Positions 60,903 to 64,000 of a DNA stretch of 64,000 nt are shown here, one piece after another. A program made the translations under genes and the position numbers. This stretch comes from Pseudomonas bubulae (lineage in GTDB: Bacteria > Pseudomonadota > Gammaproteobacteria > Pseudomonadales > Pseudomonadaceae). The notes below the pieces were generated by a model. The model was not told where the DNA came from and made no database searches. It saw only the letters and a list, made by a program, of their open reading frames with translations. Position 1 is the stretch's first letter; the number at the start of each line of letters is the position of its first letter. The stretch is taken from NCBI RefSeq assembly GCF_037023725.1, contig NZ_CP146077.1, forward strand, positions 4,811,001 through 4,875,000, given 5' to 3'.

Positions 60903-61444
60903 ATGACCTTGATGCCTGGGTACAGTGGTGGGCCTTGCCATGGCGCTACGCCCATCCGCACTGGCAGATCCTTGACGCATCGCCCGCCTTGCTGCGCAAC
61001 CAGCATGCAGGCGCCAGCAAGAGCTTGGGTATCGCCCCCTGCCTGCCCTGTGCGCCCACAACCAGCCTGATGCAGCTGGCACTGGCGCAACCGGCGCACT
61101 ATGACGCGTTGCTGCAAAGGGTCGAGCGTATCTGCCGCACTACACCTTCTGCTGCACGGGATGACACGCAGCGTTTGTGGTGCCAGCGCCTTGCCAGGGC
61201 TTTGCACACGCAGGACTGGCTCGAGCCCGCCGACGATCCCTTGCAACTGCTCAGAGCATGGCTCGAACCACCGGTCTGGCAGAGGTTGCGACTGCGCTTT
61301 GCCCCTGCACGGATCGAAACGCTGGAGCAAAAACCGGTGCCGGCCATTTCACCGGCCAAACTCCGAACGCTCTGGCAAACAGTGTTGTGGCACACACGAC
61401 CCCGCGACGAGGGGCACAACCATGCTGACACGCCGCACGATTGA
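60899..61444 (+). CDS. hrpD: T3SS protein HrpD (SctK-like)
   Basis: 181-residue Trp-rich protein (VQWWALPWRYAHPHWQIL) between hrcJ and hrpE, which is where hrpD stands in P. syringae. HrpD is the SctK-type sorting-platform accessory protein by position. The start at 60899 overlaps hrcJ and the end overlaps hrpE by 23 bases, so it belongs to a tightly coupled operon. Sequence-based support is weak; context carries the call. Confidence 0.75.
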   Translation: MNDLDAWVQWWALPWRYAHPHWQILDASPALLRNQHAGASKSLGIAPCLPCAPTTSLMQLALAQPAHYDALLQRVERICRTTPSAARDDTQRLWCQRLARALHTQDWLEPADDPLQLLRAWLEPPVWQRLRLRFAPARIETLEQKPVPAISPAKLRTLWQTVLWHTRPRDEGHNHADTPHD

Positions 61445-62036
61445 GCTGCAGCCAGGCGCAACCGGGCTGCCCCAGGTACTGATCAGCAGCCAGAACCTGA
61501 TCGATTGCGGCCTGGCCAATGAGGTGCTGGCCCAGGCACGTGCCCAGGCAGACGAACTGCTGAGCAACGCTGAAAACGCTGCCGAAACGCTGCTGCAAAA
61601 GGCCCACAGCGAATTCTGGCAACAGGCCAATGCCCATCTGGCGCGTTGGCAACAGGAACATGGCGCCTTGTACCAAGCGATTGAAACCAGCGCCTCGCAA
61701 GTGGTCAATCAGGCTCTGGAGCGATTGCTCGGTGAGGTGCCGCCACAGATGCGAATCAATGCCTTGCTGGCGCAACTGCTGCCAGCCCAATGCCCGCCAT
61801 TGAATGCAACCCTGCGCTGCCACCCGCAGATGCTTGCACCTGTACGGCAGTGGCTAAGCACCCGCCCGGATACCGCATGGCAACTGCAAGCAGATGAACG
61901 CCTCGACCCCTTCGCTCTGGTGCTGGTCACTGCGCAACACGACCTGCGCATTGACTGGGCCACAACGCTCAAGGCGCTGCTGATCCCCATGACCACTGAT
62001 GGAACTGATCCGGCAGGAGCTACCACTGAGTGGTGA
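61422..62036 (+). CDS. hrpE: T3SS stator protein HrpE (SctL)
   Basis: 204-residue SctL/YscL-family protein, the peripheral stalk that controls the HrcN ATPase. A long Ala/Gln-rich helix (about 35-85, ANEVLAQARAQADELLSNAENAAETLLQKAHSEFW) is followed by the YscL-type C-terminal domain (CHPQMLAPVRQWL, ADERLDPFALVLVTAQHDLRIDW). ATG 61422 lies inside hrpD; a longer frame open to 61101 is a shadow within hrpD. hrpF starts 21 bases after the stop. Confidence 0.87.
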   Translation: MLTRRTIELQPGATGLPQVLISSQNLIDCGLANEVLAQARAQADELLSNAENAAETLLQKAHSEFWQQANAHLARWQQEHGALYQAIETSASQVVNQALERLLGEVPPQMRINALLAQLLPAQCPPLNATLRCHPQMLAPVRQWLSTRPDTAWQLQADERLDPFALVLVTAQHDLRIDWATTLKALLIPMTTDGTDPAGATTEW

Positions 62037-62057
62037 GTATTGACTGATGGAGGTTCT

Positions 62058-62275
62058 ATGGCTTCGTTCGAAAGCATCCAGCGTCGCATTGACACCCGCT
62101 TTATCCAGGCCCAAAAAAACTGGAGGAGATCGCCCTGAACAATCAAGCAAGCCCCGAAGACATGCAGCGCTTCCTCGACGCTTCACAAAAAATGGCCATT
62201 GCCAGTTTCTCGATCAACGAGCAAACCCGATTCAAGCACAGCCTGACCAAAAGCATTATTGATGCCGTGCAGTGA
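62058..62275 (+). CDS. hrpF: HrpF-like T3SS small protein, frame broken at an A7 run (possible recoding)
   Basis: ATG 62058 behind GGAGG opens a frame that stops after 26 codons at TGA 62136-62138. The -1 frame entered at the A run 62113-62119 continues LEEIALNNQASPEDMQRFLD to TGA 62273-62275, giving about 72 residues, the size of P. syringae HrpF. The break is exactly at A AAA AAC in zero-frame phase (CAA AAA AAC), a classical -1 slippery heptamer; one extra A would also restore the frame. The full-length stop overlaps the hrcC ATG. It may be a programmed frameshift, transcript slippage, a disabled gene or a sequencing error. Confidence 0.7.
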
Positions 62276-64000
62276 TGCTCGGGTTCAAGCACTCCCTCCA
62301 ATGGGCCCTGTTGCCAGCTCTTTTTTTGCTAGCCAACGGGGCGATGGCCGCCATTCCACAGGAGTGGCAAAAAACGCCTTATGCCCATGAAGCCAATAAC
62401 CTGTCAGTGCCTGATTTTCTAGGGGCCTTTGCCCATACCGTGGGCCTGCAACTACAGATTGATGGCGCGCTTCAAGGCGTCGTAAACGGCAAGCTGCGCG
62501 CCGACACGCTCACCGGTTTAATGGAGCGGCTTGCACTGGAACACCGTTTCCAGTGGTTTGTGCATAACAACACGCTCTACATCAGTTCGCTTGACCAGCA
62601 GACCACGAGCCGCCTTGAAGTTGCGGACGATACCATTGCCGATCTGAAGCAGGCCCTGACCCGGATAGGCCTGCTGGATGAGCGTTTCGGCTGGGGCGAG
62701 TTGCCGGATATCGGCGTGGTACTGGTGTCCGGGCCCAAACGCTATATCGAGCAGATCAGGCAGTTCAGTCGCAAACGGGCAGAACCCGCCAATAAACAGG
62801 ATGTGCTGACTTTCACACTGCAGTTCGCCAATGCGGCAGACCGGCAGATCGATTATCGGGGCGAAAAACTGAGTGTGCCCGGTATCGCCAGCCTGTTGCG
62901 CGGGTTGCTCGATACCCAGTCATCGAGCCCGTTCGCTGCTCCCTCCCCCGGCCCCTCGCCAGTATCCGGCACGGCCTCCCCCATGCCTTATTCAAGCAAT
63001 CCACCACCGCCCGCGCTCACCGCCGATTTGAAATCATCAGGCCTGAACGCCATCCGCGTGGAGGCCGATGTACGTAACAACAGCGTGTTGATCTACGACG
63101 TCAGCGAACGCCGGACGCTCTATCAGGCACTGATCGCCAAGCTCGATGTCCCGCGCAAACTCGTGGAAATAGACGCCGTGATTCTCGATATCAACCGCAC
63201 CCAACTCAATGAACTGGGGACGAAATGGGGCTTTCAGAGCGGCCGTTTCGGGATGGCTACTGGGTTGTCGGGCACTTCCCCGACAACCGTGTCCATGATC
63301 CAGGCTGACCGTTTTGCAGCCGAGATCAAGGCACTTGAAGCCCGCGGGCTGGCAACGGTGGTATCCAACCCCTCGATCATGACCCTGGAAAACCAGCCCG
63401 CTGTTATCGATTTCAATCGCACGCAATATATCCAGGCCGTCGGTGAGGGCGTGGCCAACATCATGCCGGTCACCACCGGCACCAGTTTCCAGGTCATACC
63501 CCGGGTAATCGAAGCCAGTGGCGCCAATCAGATTCACCTGATCATCGATATCGAAGACGGCACCTTTGCCGATAACACAGGGCAGCATTCCACACCGGAT
63601 GTTCGCAAAGGCAACATCAGTACCCAGGCAGTGATCCACGAAAAACAATCCCTGGTCATCGGCGGTTTTCATGTCGCTGAAGAGGTCGACAGCCGCAATC
63701 GAGTCCCCGTATTGGGAAATATCCCATGGCTGGGCAAGCTGCTGTTTTCGTCCACGCAGAACACTAAAAATCGCCGTGAGCGACTGTTTATCCTGACACC
63801 CCGCCTGATTGGCGACCAGACCAACCCTGCCCGCTACCTGCCACAATCGGATCAGGCGCAACTGGAGGCAGCGCTGACCCCATTGAGACGGCGTGATGCG
63901 AAGCAGCCAGTGATTCAGCGCTCCGATATTACCCGGGTGTTCCGTCAACTGGTCACGGGCCACGTGCCTGGCCGGTTCACAGCGATGCCGATGCCGACCC
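62275..64000 (+). CDS. hrcC: T3SS outer-membrane secretin HrcC (SctC), 3' end missing
   Basis: At least 575 residues of the outer-membrane ring secretin; the frame is open to the window end. It has a signal peptide (LLPALFLLANGAMAA), N0/N1 domains (NNLSVPDFLGAFAHTVGLQLQ; RVEADVRNNSVLIYDV), a Ser/Pro-rich linker (about 220-258) and the secretin core (KLVEIDAVILDINRTQLNELG, VPVLGNIPWLGKLLF, RERLFILTPRLI). The ATG at 62275 overlaps the hrpF -1 frame stop in TGATG, so translation may be coupled to it. hrpG, which lies between hrpF and hrcC in P. syringae, is absent. Confidence 0.95.
   Translation, partial: MLGFKHSLQWALLPALFLLANGAMAAIPQEWQKTPYAHEANNLSVPDFLGAFAHTVGLQLQIDGALQGVVNGKLRADTLTGLMERLALEHRFQWFVHNNTLYISSLDQQTTSRLEVADDTIADLKQALTRIGLLDERFGWGELPDIGVVLVSGPKRYIEQIRQFSRKRAEPANKQDVLTFTLQFANAADRQIDYRGEKLSVPGIASLLRGLLDTQSSSPFAAPSPGPSPVSGTASPMPYSSNPPPPALTADLKSSGLNAIRVEADVRNNSVLIYDVSERRTLYQALIAKLDVPRKLVEIDAVILDINRTQLNELGTKWGFQSGRFGMATGLSGTSPTTVSMIQADRFAAEIKALEARGLATVVSNPSIMTLENQPAVIDFNRTQYIQAVGEGVANIMPVTTGTSFQVIPRVIEASGANQIHLIIDIEDGTFADNTGQHSTPDVRKGNISTQAVIHEKQSLVIGGFHVAEEVDSRNRVPVLGNIPWLGKLLFSSTQNTKNRRERLFILTPRLIGDQTNPARYLPQSDQAQLEAALTPLRRRDAKQPVIQRSDITRVFRQLVTGHVPGRFTAMPMPT

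Noticed and set aside
62047..62262. 71-codon frame overlapping hrpF
   Set aside because: Its translation is Arg/Pro-rich with no T3SS character; the other two frames together give a HrpF-like helical protein.

Overview
The window is chromosomal DNA of a Pseudomonas, most likely of the P. fluorescens group. Gene order from lptA-lptB-rpoN to gatCAB, and again from hpt/upp/uraA to ychF, follows P. aeruginosa PAO1 blocks as I recall them (unchecked). Inverted repeats with a GTGGGAGCGGGCTTGCTCGCG-like core lie at many operon ends, as in fluorescent pseudomonads, and the last 6 kb is a hrp/hrc type III secretion cluster of the plant-associated kind.

Layout. 1-4934: LPS export genes (lptA end, lptB), then rpoN-hpf-ptsN-rapZ-ptsO, the sigma-54/nitrogen-PTS operon. 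5068-8842 (minus): ZIP transporter, then the iron-starvation operon fagA-fumC-orfX-sodA behind a Fur box. 8984-13432: pmbA and tldD around darP, then a nitrilase-family amidase. 13442-22241 (minus): yhdP, rng, maf, mreD, mreC, mreB. 22452-25662: gatCAB, the Glu/Asp-tRNA amidotransferase. 25740-29754: RlpA-like lipoprotein, CaCA antiporter, a PqaA-family hydrolase and an AEC transporter. 29819-32458: purine and pyrimidine salvage (hpt, upp, uraA). 32565-34506: hemH and a TIGR01777 epimerase.

34628-43783 reads as a light-response module. Two tandem TGTACA-N12-TGTACA sites overlap a sigma-70 promoter in front of an eight-gene run: TudS-like DUF523/DUF1722 protein, LitR/CarH-type MerR regulator, photolyase, SDR, FAD amine-oxidase-like protein, DUF1365, Cfa-like methyltransferase and DUF2878. 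A third, imperfect site precedes a divergent FAD oxidoreductase. The sites match the consensus described for the light-responsive PplR regulators of P. putida.

44024-56792: YkgJ-like protein, pagL, then murI-moeB-prmC-prfA-hemA (minus) divergent from lbcA-lolB-ispE, tRNA-Gln, prs, rplY, pth and ychF. After a FUSC protein comes the T3SS: an HrpR/S-like activator, hrpA, hrpB, hrcJ, hrpD, hrpE, a frame-interrupted hrpF and hrcC, which runs off the window end.

The points that most deserve follow-up are the A AAA AAC slippery heptamer at the hrpF frame break, the light operators and the operon they control, a probable AUU start codon for mreC, and a 55-codon ORF directly behind a Hrp-box-like promoter.
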